Below, in pieces: positions 21,483 to 30,894 of a stretch of 64,000 nt of DNA; position 1 is the stretch's first letter; the number at the start of each line of letters is the position of its first letter. A program made the position numbers and the translations under genes. This DNA comes from Saitoella complicata NRRL Y-17804 (taxonomy: Eukaryota; Ascomycota; Saitoellomycetes; Saitoellales; Saitoellaceae). Under the pieces are notes generated by a model. The model ran no database searches. It was not told the DNA's origin and saw only the letters and a program-made list of their open reading frames with translations. The DNA is taken from the NCBI RefSeq assembly GCF_001661265.1, contig NW_017567021.1, positions 62,001-126,000 of the forward strand. Reading direction: 5' to 3'.

Positions 21483-21990
21483 TCAAGGTCCCATCACCTT
21501 ATCCACTTGCTCCTCATCAGCAAACACAACCCCGGAATCAGCACTCCCCCTCGCAACGGGCTTCATCGCCACACCACTCGTCTCCTCTCTGGCCGTACTC
21601 AACACCGCCCTCTCCGACTCCTCAATCTGTACCGGTGATATCATCCTCGCAATCTTCTCCTCCGGCAATGGCTCCTCCGTAAAGGCTTCCTCAGTCACCT
21701 TTTCGAGGTTTTGTTGGAAGCTTGAGCGTGTTGGGGAGATGACGGGGATGGGTGGTTTCGGGGTTAAGCGGAAGAGGTAGAGGAAGATATCTGCTACGAC
21801 GGCTAAGACTGTACGTGCCTTTCAATCAGTATGCTTGAACAGTTGAAGAGAAAGAAAAAAACGCACACGATGGAGCAATGGTAGCGATGGCCAAAACGAG
21901 GGCTATACGGACAATCCATGTCTGAAGTGTACTGATGATTGGGTCCGTCGAGAAGTAGGTGTAGACAGACGCCATCTCAAAAGCAATCAT
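21483..21990 (-). CDS. Small two-span membrane protein, unassigned
   Basis: Exons 21867-21990 and 21483-21808; the intron is 58 bp (donor GTGCGT, acceptor GTACAG). The product is 149 residues from the first ATG at 21990, or 144 from the second in-frame ATG at 21975. The spliced N-terminus reads MASVYTYFSTDPIISTLQTW, then a first span IVRIALVLAIATIAPSF running across the splice junction and a second, LAVVADIFLYLFRL. A hydrophilic tail rich in Glu and Ala follows. I recall short ascomycete hypothetical proteins of the same plan but no function. The join turns two unrelated-looking fragments into a continuous hairpin-like membrane anchor, which is the main support. Confidence 0.6.
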
Positions 21991-22484
21991 GTATATGTAG
22001 ACTGAGAAGTGTGGGAGCTTCAGCGAGCTTTATAGGAGCAATTGACGCAGTTGTACTCCTCGGACCGAATGACGAAATGACCGGGGCAGAGGATGGTAAA
22101 GCGAGTAGGAAGATAGATATTTGATTGTCGGACGCGTATGGAATTGATCCAAGCGATGGAGAATGTCGGGTGGGGTATGGTCAGGTGCAAATGGTTGGGG
22201 TAAAGGTGTATGAAGTTGGTCCTTCTATGGGTTCATTACTCCCCGGCATTTCGGCGGGAGCTGCCGCCTACTGCAACGCATAATGATCCGTGCGTGGAGG
22301 GACATGTGAGGTCGCACGTCGATGGGAGAAATTGCTAAGCTTCTAATTGCGATTGTTTTCTTCTTTGTCTTTCTTTTCGGCTTATATGCATTAGATATGG
22401 AGACATGCGTGTGCCATTCAGTTCTGCTTCACACCTTCAATGTCCGCAGCAAATCTTCACCTAACTTTTCCCAGAATGTCCAGC
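21991..22484. other. Intergenic
   Basis: Between the small membrane protein gene and IFA38 (both -). Upstream region of the former and 3' UTR of the latter. Nothing else seen. Confidence 0.35.
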
Positions 22485-23629
22485 TTACTGCTTCTTCGCA
22501 TCCCTCTCGGCCTTTTTCAAAGCCCTCTTCCTGATAGCACGATGCATGTCAAAGTTCTGCTCAAGCACAAACTTCTTTCCCCAAGCACCAGTGGCAGTCT
22601 GCAACCACTCCAATCCCCAGTTCATGAATGCATGAGCCGGGTACGGCGTCATAGTGAACGGAGTAGCAGCACCACCCCTCAACCCAATCTTACCCAACGC
22701 AGTAGCAACGAAAGCCTTAGGCGACGGAATCGTCATAGAAGCACGCTTGATCTTGGACATGGCGGAGGTCACGAGGTAGGATTTGATCAAGTAGCAGTCG
22801 ACACCGGAGGGAGCGAGCTCAGCGGCGATGGACTGGTTCCAGTAGTTCAAGAAAGCCTTTGAGCCGGAGTAGGTTGCGAGGAGGGGAGTGGGGAGGAGAC
22901 CACCGAAGGAACCCATGGTGAGGATCAATCCATTCTTGCGCTCGACCATGCGGGGAGCGACGATCTGGGTGATGCGGAGAGTACCGTGACAGTTGATGTT
23001 GATAATGTTCTTCATCTCTTGAAGAGGAGTGAGAGTGAAGGGAACAGGAATGGAGTGAGATTGTCCAACGTTGTTGACTGTGAGATGCATGTCAGCAAAA
23101 GTCCCATCAACGAGACAATCATGATAAACATCTCACCTAGCACACCAACATCCAAAGTAGAAATCAAATCCTGAAGGCGGTCATAGTCCTTATCCTCGTT
23201 CTTCGCAAAGTCCATCGCCAAAACCTTCGTCTCGACACCAAACTTGCCCTCGATCTCCTCGGCGACAGCGTGGAGCTTGGACTCGGTTCTGGAGACAAGA
23301 ACGATGTTGAACTTGGCCTTGGCGAGCTGTAGAGCGAATTCGCGGCCGATACCGTCTGAGGCACCGGTGATGACGGCCCAGGACTTCTTGCCGGCGCCGT
23401 ACTTCTTGAGCTACACCACCAATATTAGCACGCGGCATTATACTTCCATTCCCGGGCTACATACGTTCTTGCCGCTGAGGACGAACAAATCAAGGATCAA
23501 CTGGGAGTAGCTCATCGCCAACCCAATCGCAGTGAATCCACCCAAGAGGGAGAGAAGGAGAGTAAGGAGGGCGGACGCATCAGAGGTGCCAATGACACCC
23601 TTGAAGGCTTCGACGGGAGCAATTGCCAT
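22485..23629 (-). CDS. IFA38: Very-long-chain 3-oxoacyl-CoA reductase
   Basis: Exons 23465-23629, 23137-23410 and 22485-23077 give 343 residues; introns are 54 and 59 bp. An N-terminal membrane span (about 18-42) precedes the NADPH-binding GASDGIG (71-77), NNVG (148-151), Ser203, and Tyr216 with Lys220 (YSGSK), the complete catalytic set of a short-chain dehydrogenase/reductase. This is the ER 3-ketoacyl-CoA reductase that performs the second step of each very-long-chain fatty-acid elongation cycle, feeding sphingolipid synthesis. The C-terminus is lysine-rich ([10 protein letters not shown]), but a strict KKxx retrieval motif is absent. The upstream frame before ATG 23629 lacks another ATG. 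The length matches the family (about 340). Confidence 0.95.
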
Positions 23630-24023
23630 TATTGTGGGTTCGAGTTGCGGTGGAACGAAATACCCGGTGCGCGACTCCAGAATCTGTTGGGTTTCGAGTT
23701 TGGTGGAGCGTACCTTTGGGGTAGCGAGGTGGGCACGTGCTCTTGCTTGTAACGAAGAAAAGTGGATGTCCAAGTCCAGCAAAGCATTTGGATAATTTCG
23801 TATCTTTGTTTCTACGTTTGCTGAGCTTGCTTGCTTGTTTTGGTGGCCTTATTCGTGTCGTGATACGAATTGGCTGTGTGAATGGATAAAAGTGGTATAT
23901 TCCATGCTCAAGAAGGCTATCGTACAGCTCCAGTCTGTATCGTTCTCCTCCACACTCTACATCCTCACTATCCCGTCAACAAGCGCTCTCCGCAATGACA
24001 TGCCTCATATCTTCTCACCACCC
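23630..24023. other. Intergenic
   Basis: Upstream of IFA38 and downstream of the Rho-GDI gene (both -). No gene seen. Confidence 0.35.
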
Positions 24024-24709
24024 CTACTTCTCATCCCAACCCTTCGCAATCTTGAACCCCCACTGCCACTCCAAAAACGTATTCCCATCATCATCCGCAA
24101 ACTTACTCCTCACATCATAACTCCCCCTCGCAATCAGCCCACTCGGCGCCTCCTCCACTGCAAACTTCTTTTCATAAAACGGCTGTGCCTGGGTATTAGG
24201 CCCATACGACCCAATCATCTCTTCTGCTTTGTCGACCTTGATACCCTTACGCTTGACGACGTGCAGGTATCGAAGACCCGAGATGACTTCGTGCTGAATC
24301 CGGAATTTGACTTTCATGCGGTATTCTGAGCCTTCTTTTAGGATGAAGGGTTTGTCTTTGAGTTCTTGCACGCTTTGCTTTTCGAGGTTTAGGACGACGT
24401 CTGGACGGCCGGCGACTTCAAGGGCGAGTTCGAGGACGACGACTTTGCGGTTGTCGCCTGGGGCTGCGACGAGGGCGGGGGAGTTTGCGGAGATACCGAG
24501 GGATTCCTTCCACTTACGGAGGGACTCATCGTTCGCGTCGAGGTTGGCGTATTCGTCAATTGTCTTCTTAGCGGTAGGGTTGTATCCCTCCGTCATCGAG
24601 GGACGAAGCTCATCCTCGGTGGGTTGGACACCGTGGCCTAGAGCACCGAGCAGATAAGCTCTCTGGACGACAACAAGGCCTTGCGGAAGCAGGAAGACGT
24701 ACCGGACAT
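24024..24709 (-). CDS. RDI1: Rho GDP-dissociation inhibitor
   Basis: Exons 24703-24709 (only seven bases) and 24024-24637, intron 65 bp with donor GTACGT; 206 residues. The tiny first exon gives MSG, which joins HGVQPTEDELRPSMTEGYNP. The family core follows: IDEYANLDANDESLRKWKESLG, then the immunoglobulin-like domain with VVVLELALEV, FRIQHEVISGLRYLHVVKRKG, MIGSYGPN, EEAPSGLIARGSYDVRSKF and a terminal FLEWQWGFKIAKGW. Rho-GDI extracts prenylated Rho GTPases from membranes and keeps them GDP-bound in the cytosol. A probable client, the Rho GTPase at 8.7-9.4 kb, is in the same window. The length fits the family. Confidence 0.95.
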
Positions 24710-25082
24710 TATGGAGGTATGAAATAGAAATCGATTGGCTCACTGAACGTAACGTGAAGGATTTGGCTTATGCCTTGACGTACTGGTCGTGCAATGGGTC
24801 CGTGTGTTTCTTTGTGTTTGACCTCCTAGGACCGCTAGTGACAGGATTGTCGATGAGTGATGACGCACAATGCAAGCAAGGGTCCATACATTTACAGTCT
24901 GCCTGTGTATTTGAAGAAGGTTCTAGAGCTTATCGATTGTGCTGTACCTTTTGGGTACGCTGGTTCAGACGATGGCGGACATCCGTGAGCGTGGGATCTT
25001 GCTAATTGTCAATGCTTCTGATTGAATTTCGAACTCACAATGGTCTGTCGCTACTCGTACACACACCCCTCCTGATCAGAGT
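24710..25082. other. Intergenic
   Basis: Upstream of Rho-GDI (-) and 3' of the NmrA-like gene (-). Nothing supported. Confidence 0.35.
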
Positions 25083-26132
25083 TTAAGCATCAACTCCAGG
25101 CTCAACCTTCGTCTCATCATTCTTCAACTTCTCAACCCAATACTCAACCTCCTCATCCAACGTCTCCCACAACTCCGGCGCCTCAGGCTTCCACCCCAAC
25201 TCCTTCTTAGCGCGATTCGCCCTACTCCTGGAGTTACCCGCAAAGATCCAGTATCCAAATGCTCCACCATAGTACTTGTCAACCTCTGAATCCGTAAGCG
25301 GGGTCTGTACAGGCACGGTGTCGACAAGAGCCCATCCAGCCTTTTTGACAACGGCGTCGAAGACGTGTTGGGACATGTCTTTGAGGTACTCCTCGCCCGA
25401 TTCGGCAAAGTAGAAGCCTTCGTCGCCGTAGGAGGCTTTGCCGTCTATTGCGGCGCGGACGAGGAGGTCAAAGAATTTGACGAGGTCGTCGACGTGGACG
25501 GTTCCCCACTTGTTCAGTCCCTTTCCGACTGTACCGTTCTTGCGTGTCGCGATGGTGGCCTGGGCGATAACCGGGATCTGCTTCGACCTGACGTTGAAGA
25601 TTCCCAATCCCTTTCCGTAGATCAGAGGCGGGCAAGTGATGATGGTCCTCAACACATCGGGCTGGTCGTTCTGGGAGAAGAGGTAATCGTCGACATCCTT
25701 GTGAATCTGCTCATCGGGGAGAGCGCGGATGCGCTTGATGTCATAATCATCAAACGGCTCCTGCTCATCACTCTCTCCGTTGACATGATCACACAGCACT
25801 CCCGTCCCCGAAACCTGAATCAAATACGCCGGCTTCCCACTCCTTCCTCCCCTCTTCTTCAAACCCTCCACCAAAGCTTTGGTAGCAGGCAAATCATCCG
25901 ACCAAGCGTTAATGACGATATCGCTCTCCTCCGCAGCCTTCTTCAAAACCTCCAAATCCTCGAATGATCCGATCACGGGCTCGACACCGAGCTCAGACTT
26001 GAGCCTGTCGGCACGGGATTGGTCGCGGACGAGGGCGGTGAAGGTGTAGTCCTTGTTTTTGAGGAGCTGGGCGAGGATGGAGCCGCCAACGTAGCCGGTG
26101 GCACCGAGGAGGAAGATCTTGGCAGTAGACAT
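25083..26132 (-). CDS. NmrA/extended-SDR family NAD(P)-binding protein
   Basis: A single exon of 349 residues. The Rossmann signature LLGATGYVGGSIL is at residues 8-20, and TALVRDQSRADRL follows as an NADP-type second strand with Arg. Other landmarks are VINAWSDD, YLIQVSGTGVLCDH in the place of the SDR active-site strand, TIITCPPLIYGKG, WGTVHVDDLVKFFDLL, and a substrate-binding C-terminal part with RAKKELGWKP. This is the extended/atypical SDR (nucleoside-diphosphate-sugar epimerase-like) fold common in fungi. A strict YxxxK catalytic motif is not obvious, so it may be a reductase of an unknown aldehyde or a redox sensor like NmrA. A TATA box lies 51 bp upstream, and 223 bp separate it from the divergent AT-hook gene. 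Confidence 0.85.
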   Translation of the reverse strand: MSTAKIFLLGATGYVGGSILAQLLKNKDYTFTALVRDQSRADRLKSELGVEPVIGSFEDLEVLKKAAEESDIVINAWSDDLPATKALVEGLKKRGGRSGKPAYLIQVSGTGVLCDHVNGESDEQEPFDDYDIKRIRALPDEQIHKDVDDYLFSQNDQPDVLRTIITCPPLIYGKGLGIFNVRSKQIPVIAQATIATRKNGTVGKGLNKWGTVHVDDLVKFFDLLVRAAIDGKASYGDEGFYFAESGEEYLKDMSQHVFDAVVKKAGWALVDTVPVQTPLTDSEVDKYYGGAFGYWIFAGNSRSRANRAKKELGWKPEAPELWETLDEEVEYWVEKLKNDETKVEPGVDA

Positions 26133-26182
26133 GGTAATGGTTGTTGATGATCTGATCTGTTGTGGAAGTGGAGATCAAAGGG

Positions 26183-26190
26183 TATATATA
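26183..26190 (-). promoter_or_regulatory. TATA box of the NmrA-like gene
   Basis: TATATATA, 51-58 bp upstream of the start codon at 26132, inside a 223-bp divergent promoter. The placement is close enough to the ATG to imply a short 5' UTR. Confidence 0.45.
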
Positions 26191-26355
26191 GGCTCCCCGG
26201 AGTATTCGCAGGTGATTCTCCGGCTTGGTGAGTACGATGTCGCAACATGAAGCGCGGGCAGCTGCAGGTGTTGCAATCAACGCGCGCAAGCTGAAAGTAT
26301 GTAAGTCTCACGACAACGACAACTCTCCACCACCTTCAACAACCAAAATCCAACA

Positions 26356-28245
26356 ATGCCTCCTCCTGTTGGAAATCATCCTCCAGACGATGAGAATGCT
26401 CGTGCCATCAAGAGGGCCAGGACTTCGGGCAATCTTCTGCCGCCTCAGGGTGAGAACACCGCCCATCAGGCTGGACAGTCGCTGAGTCCTCAGGCAGCTG
26501 GTACGCTCCCTAACGCTCTTTTGACATTCTAGCATATTTCTAACACTACTCTAGGCTCGGACATATCAGATAAAAATGCGGAAGGCAAACCAAAGTCTGC
26601 TCTTTTCCAGCACTTGCAGAAGCTGAAAAGCGCATGGGGTCCAACACCGCCTGGATTAGTACCACCAGGGCAACCTGCTCCCACAGAAAGCAATCGCGGG
26701 ATTTCTTATCGCCCTCCTAATCACACATTAAAAATACCCCCGAGTCAAATTCCGCCATCGACGTCGGCCTTTGCCTCCACTCCTCCCCCGAATATGGGAA
26801 AACAGCCTACGCCAGTGAAGACTCCCATGACTACACCGCAACAGCAGGTGACAACACGGTATACACCCAACACGTTTCAGCCGGGTGCAGTACAGATTAC
26901 AGGCACTTCTACCGGGAAAAGAAAGAATAGTCCTGTAGTAGGGTACGGACCAGGCGCGGGGTTCCCTCCTGTTCAGCAAGCAGCCACGGGACCAAAACCG
27001 ACGCCGCGGAATTCACCTTTGACTGGAGGAACTCCAACCCCGGTCCAGCGTGGTACTGGTATCAAAGATCAAGTAATTCAACAAGCGATGCAAAAGCAAA
27101 AGAAAGCAAAGGCACCACCCGTGAAGCAACAACAGGACGTCATGCTTCCTCCACCAATGATGCATCCACAACATCCACAACATCCCCAACACTATGGTAT
27201 GCCCATGATCGATCCGCGATTGATGCCTCAACCAGGACCACCACCACCACATCACATGATGCCCATGCCTATGACAGCACCGCCGCCGATGCAACGCCCA
27301 GGACCACCCTACACTGTCCGTCCAAATATGTCGACAGGACCTGTCGTCGTGCGTCCTCAAGGTATGTACACGGTAACACCCTTTCCGCAACGCGCACCCC
27401 CGGCCCCGGCACCTCGTCCTCGACAAGCACCACCTGCGTGTTCATCCCCAGCGTCGGGATCAGCATCAGGCAAGGCGAGCATCACGCTTCGTTTCAATAA
27501 CACACCTGGCGTTTTTGGTAATACGCCTCAGTTCAGAGTTCCACCTGCTGCTACGTTGAAGCCTGGGCTTAGTCCTGCGACGCCGCCTGTAGCAAAGACA
27601 GCCTCTGTGACGATTGCGCGTCCGATCCCGTCTGCGGCGACGAAAACTCAGCAAACAGAATCCGCACCCTCCTCACCCCCAAATGGTCCATCTCCCGCCA
27701 CCACAAAAGCGAAGCCGTCTACCACAAAAGCACCGAAAGAGAAACCAGGAAGCAAAGCCACCCCGCCAGTCAGCTCCAAGGAAAAAGACCCCCCAGCATC
27801 CAAGATCCCAAAACCAGCATCAGCATCCGCCCCATCCCCCGTCCCAATCTTCGAAATGCCCCCCGAACTCCCCGACCCAGACCTCGAATCCCTCCTTATC
27901 AAACTCCAATCCTCCCCACCCACCACAGACACGAAACAGGACGTAAGGTACATGCTCATCCTCATGCGCGAGGAGTACCAAGAACTCGAACGCGAATGTG
28001 GGAATATCCGTACACGTCTCCGGGACCGAGAAAAACGCGAGAAACAAAGGGAGAAGGAGAAGGTAGGGGGTGCAGATTCGGGGTCAGGGTCGAAGTTGGG
28101 GTTGGGGTTGCTTGGGGCTCCGGCTTCGAAGGCGGAGATTGCGGCGATGACGGCTGGGCAGAGGGGGAGGCCGAGGGGAAGGCCGCCGAAGGTTGGACGT
28201 GGGAGAGGTGGGAGGGGGGTGGGTATTGGTAGGGCTGCTTTCTAA
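26356..28245 (+). CDS. Proline-rich protein with C-terminal AT-hook, unassigned
   Basis: Exons 26356-26500 and 26555-28245 (intron 54 bp, donor GTACGC, acceptor CTAG) give 611 residues. The N-terminus (MPPPVGNHPPDDENARAIKR) precedes SALFQHLQKLKSAWGPTPP. A disordered Pro/Gln/His/Met-rich region follows, then a Lys/Pro/Ser-rich segment. Near residue 480 an ordered block appears: FEMPPELPDPDLESLLIKL, then RYMLILMREEYQELERE and a coiled coil. The end is a classic AT-hook (RGRPRGRPPK) followed by Gly-Arg repeats. AT-hooks bind the minor groove of AT-rich DNA, so a nuclear or chromatin role is likely. I do not recognise the family. The conserved-looking part is probably the helix pair plus the AT-hook. 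Confidence 0.7.
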
Positions 28246-28730
28246 GGATACATGCACATGTTGTTTTGTTAGGCATCGGCACGGAGTTTATCATTCGGGG
28301 CAGGCCCCGTGGGATAAGGCGATACAGGGTATGGTCGAGCACCTATAGTAAGAAAGGGCATTTGGTTGCATGTCCTCACACGCTCATGGAAATCTATATG
28401 ATCATTTATTATAACTGAATGCATCCAGAGTTCGGGAAATTCATGATGGTCGATCTCCCGCTTTACATCCCTGCGACTTGGGCGTGGGACCGTGGCCGCG
28501 CCGAGGCAAAGATCAGGAAAGTGACGCCCTGTACCATAGCCAGCTGGGCGACATGCTTCTATCATGGCTCACACACAGCATCATATAAGTGCCATGGCTC
28601 GTCAACAGCGATCGTAACTACAATGTCCTGGTTGTGGAACAATCATGAATGGCAATGTATTACTCATGCTGCAGAACTCCCGCCGTTGTAGCTACATATC
28701 TTAGTCCCTTTAGATGTAGTTCGGACCACC
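28246..28730. other. Convergent intergenic region
   Basis: Between the AT-hook gene (+) and SQT1 (-). A 90-codon plus frame (28419-28691) has no family signature. Nothing supported. Confidence 0.35.
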
Positions 28731-29957
28731 TTACAACTTCCAAACCAAGCACACCTTGTCATCACCTCCAGAGACAACATACGTACCATCACGTCTACCA
28801 GTGATACAGAGCACACCATCCTGATGTCCCCGCCACTTCTTCACCTCAGCACCCGTACGCACATCCCATCTCCGTACCGTACCATCAACAGAACACGTAG
28901 TCAAAAATGGCGTCTGTGGTACGAACTGGCACGAGACAACAGCATCATCGTGCTTGAAGGTGTTTCGCAGACGAAGGGTGGCGAGGTCGTAGATAGCGAC
29001 GGATCCGTCGACGGACGCGGATGCAATGAGTGGCAGCGTATCACAGAAAGCCAGAGACTCAATCGACTCCGACTGGCTCTCCAAAGAACCCAAAAGATTT
29101 CCACTGGTGAGGTTGACCACCTTCGCCTTCCCGTCGCAACCACCGACAACAGCAACATTCCCATCCTTCTCAACCGCAACACAATTCCATGCTCCGTCCT
29201 CACTCACGCACGCAAACCTCGCATCAGCACTCGTCAACTTCAACAACGCCGCTCCCGTCTTCGGATCCCAGTGCACCAAACTCCCATCATCGGAGACCGT
29301 AACGATACTCTTTCCATTCGGGTTAAAGCAGCCCGCGTTCACGGGTCCAGTATGGGACGCGAAGACTTGCATGACGTTTCCGGAGGGGATAGCCCACATC
29401 CAGACGTTGCCATCTTGCGCACCACACAACAACACCGATCCCTTCGGGTGCCACTCGAGCCAGATGACCTCGTCTGCGCCTTCCAGTGTCGTGAGGAACT
29501 CGCCATCCGAGACACGCCAAACGAGGACACGCCCGTCCATACCACCCGTAGCCACAAACTGCCCATCATTCGAGAACCGTGCAGCGGTGATGGAGTCAGT
29601 GTGTCCAGTCAACTTGTAGATTGTGTCTCCCGTTCGAGCGTTCCAGACATACGCCAAGTCATCTCCACCACCCGAAACGACTAGATCCTCGTTCGCGGGG
29701 TTGATGTGGATAGAGTAAATCGAGTCTGTGTGGCCGAAGAATCCTTGTACGGACTCGTCGACGAAGACGACGTCGGGGTCGTTCTCGTCCGGCTGTTGTT
29801 GGTCGGAGGGTCCGGCTTCGTCGAACTCGTCTTCGCCTTCTGACATCGGCTCATCCTGATCCTTCTCGTACTCCTCCTGCGCATCCGCAGGGTCGAGGTA
29901 GACCGCCTCTTCCTCCTCGTGCTGGTGCTCGAACTGCTGCTCGTGTTCCGGGTCCAT
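28731..29957 (-). CDS. SQT1: WD40 ribosome-assembly chaperone Sqt1/AAMP type
   Basis: A single coding exon of 408 residues. An acidic head (about 1-65, EEEEAVYLDP and DEPMSEGEDEFDE) precedes about seven WD40 repeats, such as GHTDSIYSIHINP, SGGGDDLAYVW, GHTDSITAARFS, ATGGMDGRVLVW, VSDDGSLVHWDP, ASVDGSVAIYDL and CSVDGTVRRWDV, with a final SGGDDKVCLVWKL. An acidic extension plus this propeller is typical of yeast Sqt1 (the dedicated chaperone of ribosomal protein uL16) and animal AAMP. The ATG at 29957 is preceded directly by a CAG acceptor. A donor GTACTT at 30015 defines a probable 58-bp 5' UTR intron (29958-30015). The frame runs through that acceptor without another ATG. Confidence 0.9.
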   Translation of the reverse strand: MDPEHEQQFEHQHEEEEAVYLDPADAQEEYEKDQDEPMSEGEDEFDEAGPSDQQQPDENDPDVVFVDESVQGFFGHTDSIYSIHINPANEDLVVSGGGDDLAYVWNARTGDTIYKLTGHTDSITAARFSNDGQFVATGGMDGRVLVWRVSDGEFLTTLEGADEVIWLEWHPKGSVLLCGAQDGNVWMWAIPSGNVMQVFASHTGPVNAGCFNPNGKSIVTVSDDGSLVHWDPKTGAALLKLTSADARFACVSEDGAWNCVAVEKDGNVAVVGGCDGKAKVVNLTSGNLLGSLESQSESIESLAFCDTLPLIASASVDGSVAIYDLATLRLRNTFKHDDAVVSCQFVPQTPFLTTCSVDGTVRRWDVRTGAEVKKWRGHQDGVLCITGRRDGTYVVSGGDDKVCLVWKL

Positions 29958-30258
29958 CTGCGACAAAAAGAGTCAATTAAGGAAACACTATTGAATAGTA
30001 CAACGGATCAAGTACCTTCTTGCGATTTAAGTGTGTAATGGGTCTTCGTTGCTTATCGTCTCTAACGAATCCAAATTATTTGACCGGTGGCGTAAGACGC
30101 AGGACGTGCGCAGGGTGAAGACCGGGAAATCAGGGACCCGAAGGTTATGCTTATGTGAGATGTACTTTGTTGAGTTCAGAATGTGCTGTCGTCTCGAAAA
30201 ATTCATCAGTTCTATCGTATGGTAATTCCATCAGGTCAGCCTGTGCTCATATCTGTAA

Positions 30259-30813
30259 TCAAGCCGTCCAGTGGGTTACCAGCGCCTTTCCCACACTCAC
30301 ACTCTCAAAACACAAACCCCTCCATCCCCCACTCCACCCCTCAAGGCAACGCCCTCTCCAGCCAAACGCATCGACCTCCCCAGCCGTCCTCAAACCCCCA
30401 TCCCCATGCCCCATCCTCCTTGCGAGTACCCCACCCCCAACCTCCGGCTCCGCATTCTTAATCGCTTTCCCAGTCTTCCACACACAACACACAGACAACA
30501 CAGCTGGTAACACCGCAAACGCAACTGGCCCAAAACACGCCCATTTGCCTACAGTTTGTACGGTTTCTGCTGTTGCGTGGATGCGGCCTCGTTTGGCTCT
30601 ACGAGCTTGGGCACGGGAGTCTTCCCATTCCCAGAATTTATTGCGCCAGCGTTGGAGGATGCGAGGACTGTAGATAACAATCTTTGAGCCTGGCTCGGGT
30701 TCGTGGGTGTGGTAGTATCCCGGAGAGACACGGCCATCTGTGTGTATGACTTTCACCTTCTCACCCCTCGCCGCCGGGTCAAACCCCTCCGGCCACACCT
30801 TCTCCGGAAACAT
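30259..30813 (-). CDS. Unassigned 184-residue protein with a hydrophobic segment
   Basis: Open from the ATG at 30813. The first part looks ordered: KVKVIHTDGRVSPGYYHTHE, SKIVIYSPRILQRWRNKFWEWED, then a basic helix. One hydrophobic stretch follows at about residues 90-112 (ACFGPVAFAVLPAVLSVCCVW). After it the sequence turns into Gly/Trp/Arg-rich low complexity, so the real 3' end may involve an intron or an earlier stop in another frame. It lies 81 bp downstream of the cysteine-rich gene on the same strand. No family recognised. Confidence 0.4.
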   Translation of the reverse strand: MFPEKVWPEGFDPAARGEKVKVIHTDGRVSPGYYHTHEPEPGSKIVIYSPRILQRWRNKFWEWEDSRAQARRAKRGRIHATAETVQTVGKWACFGPVAFAVLPAVLSVCCVWKTGKAIKNAEPEVGGGVLARRMGHGDGGLRTAGEVDAFGWRGRCLEGWSGGWRGLCFESVSVGKALVTHWTA

Positions 30814-30894
30814 CTTCTTCAACCCCTTAGCTGGGGCTTATAACTCCCTCTGTCAACATCCGAGGGTGCTGCCACGGCGTATCAGAACCGAACT

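Noticed and set aside
28824-29684. 286-codon plus-strand frame opposite SQT1
   Set aside because: Antisense to clear WD40 repeats; no motif, Arg/Thr-rich composition as expected of a shadow frame.
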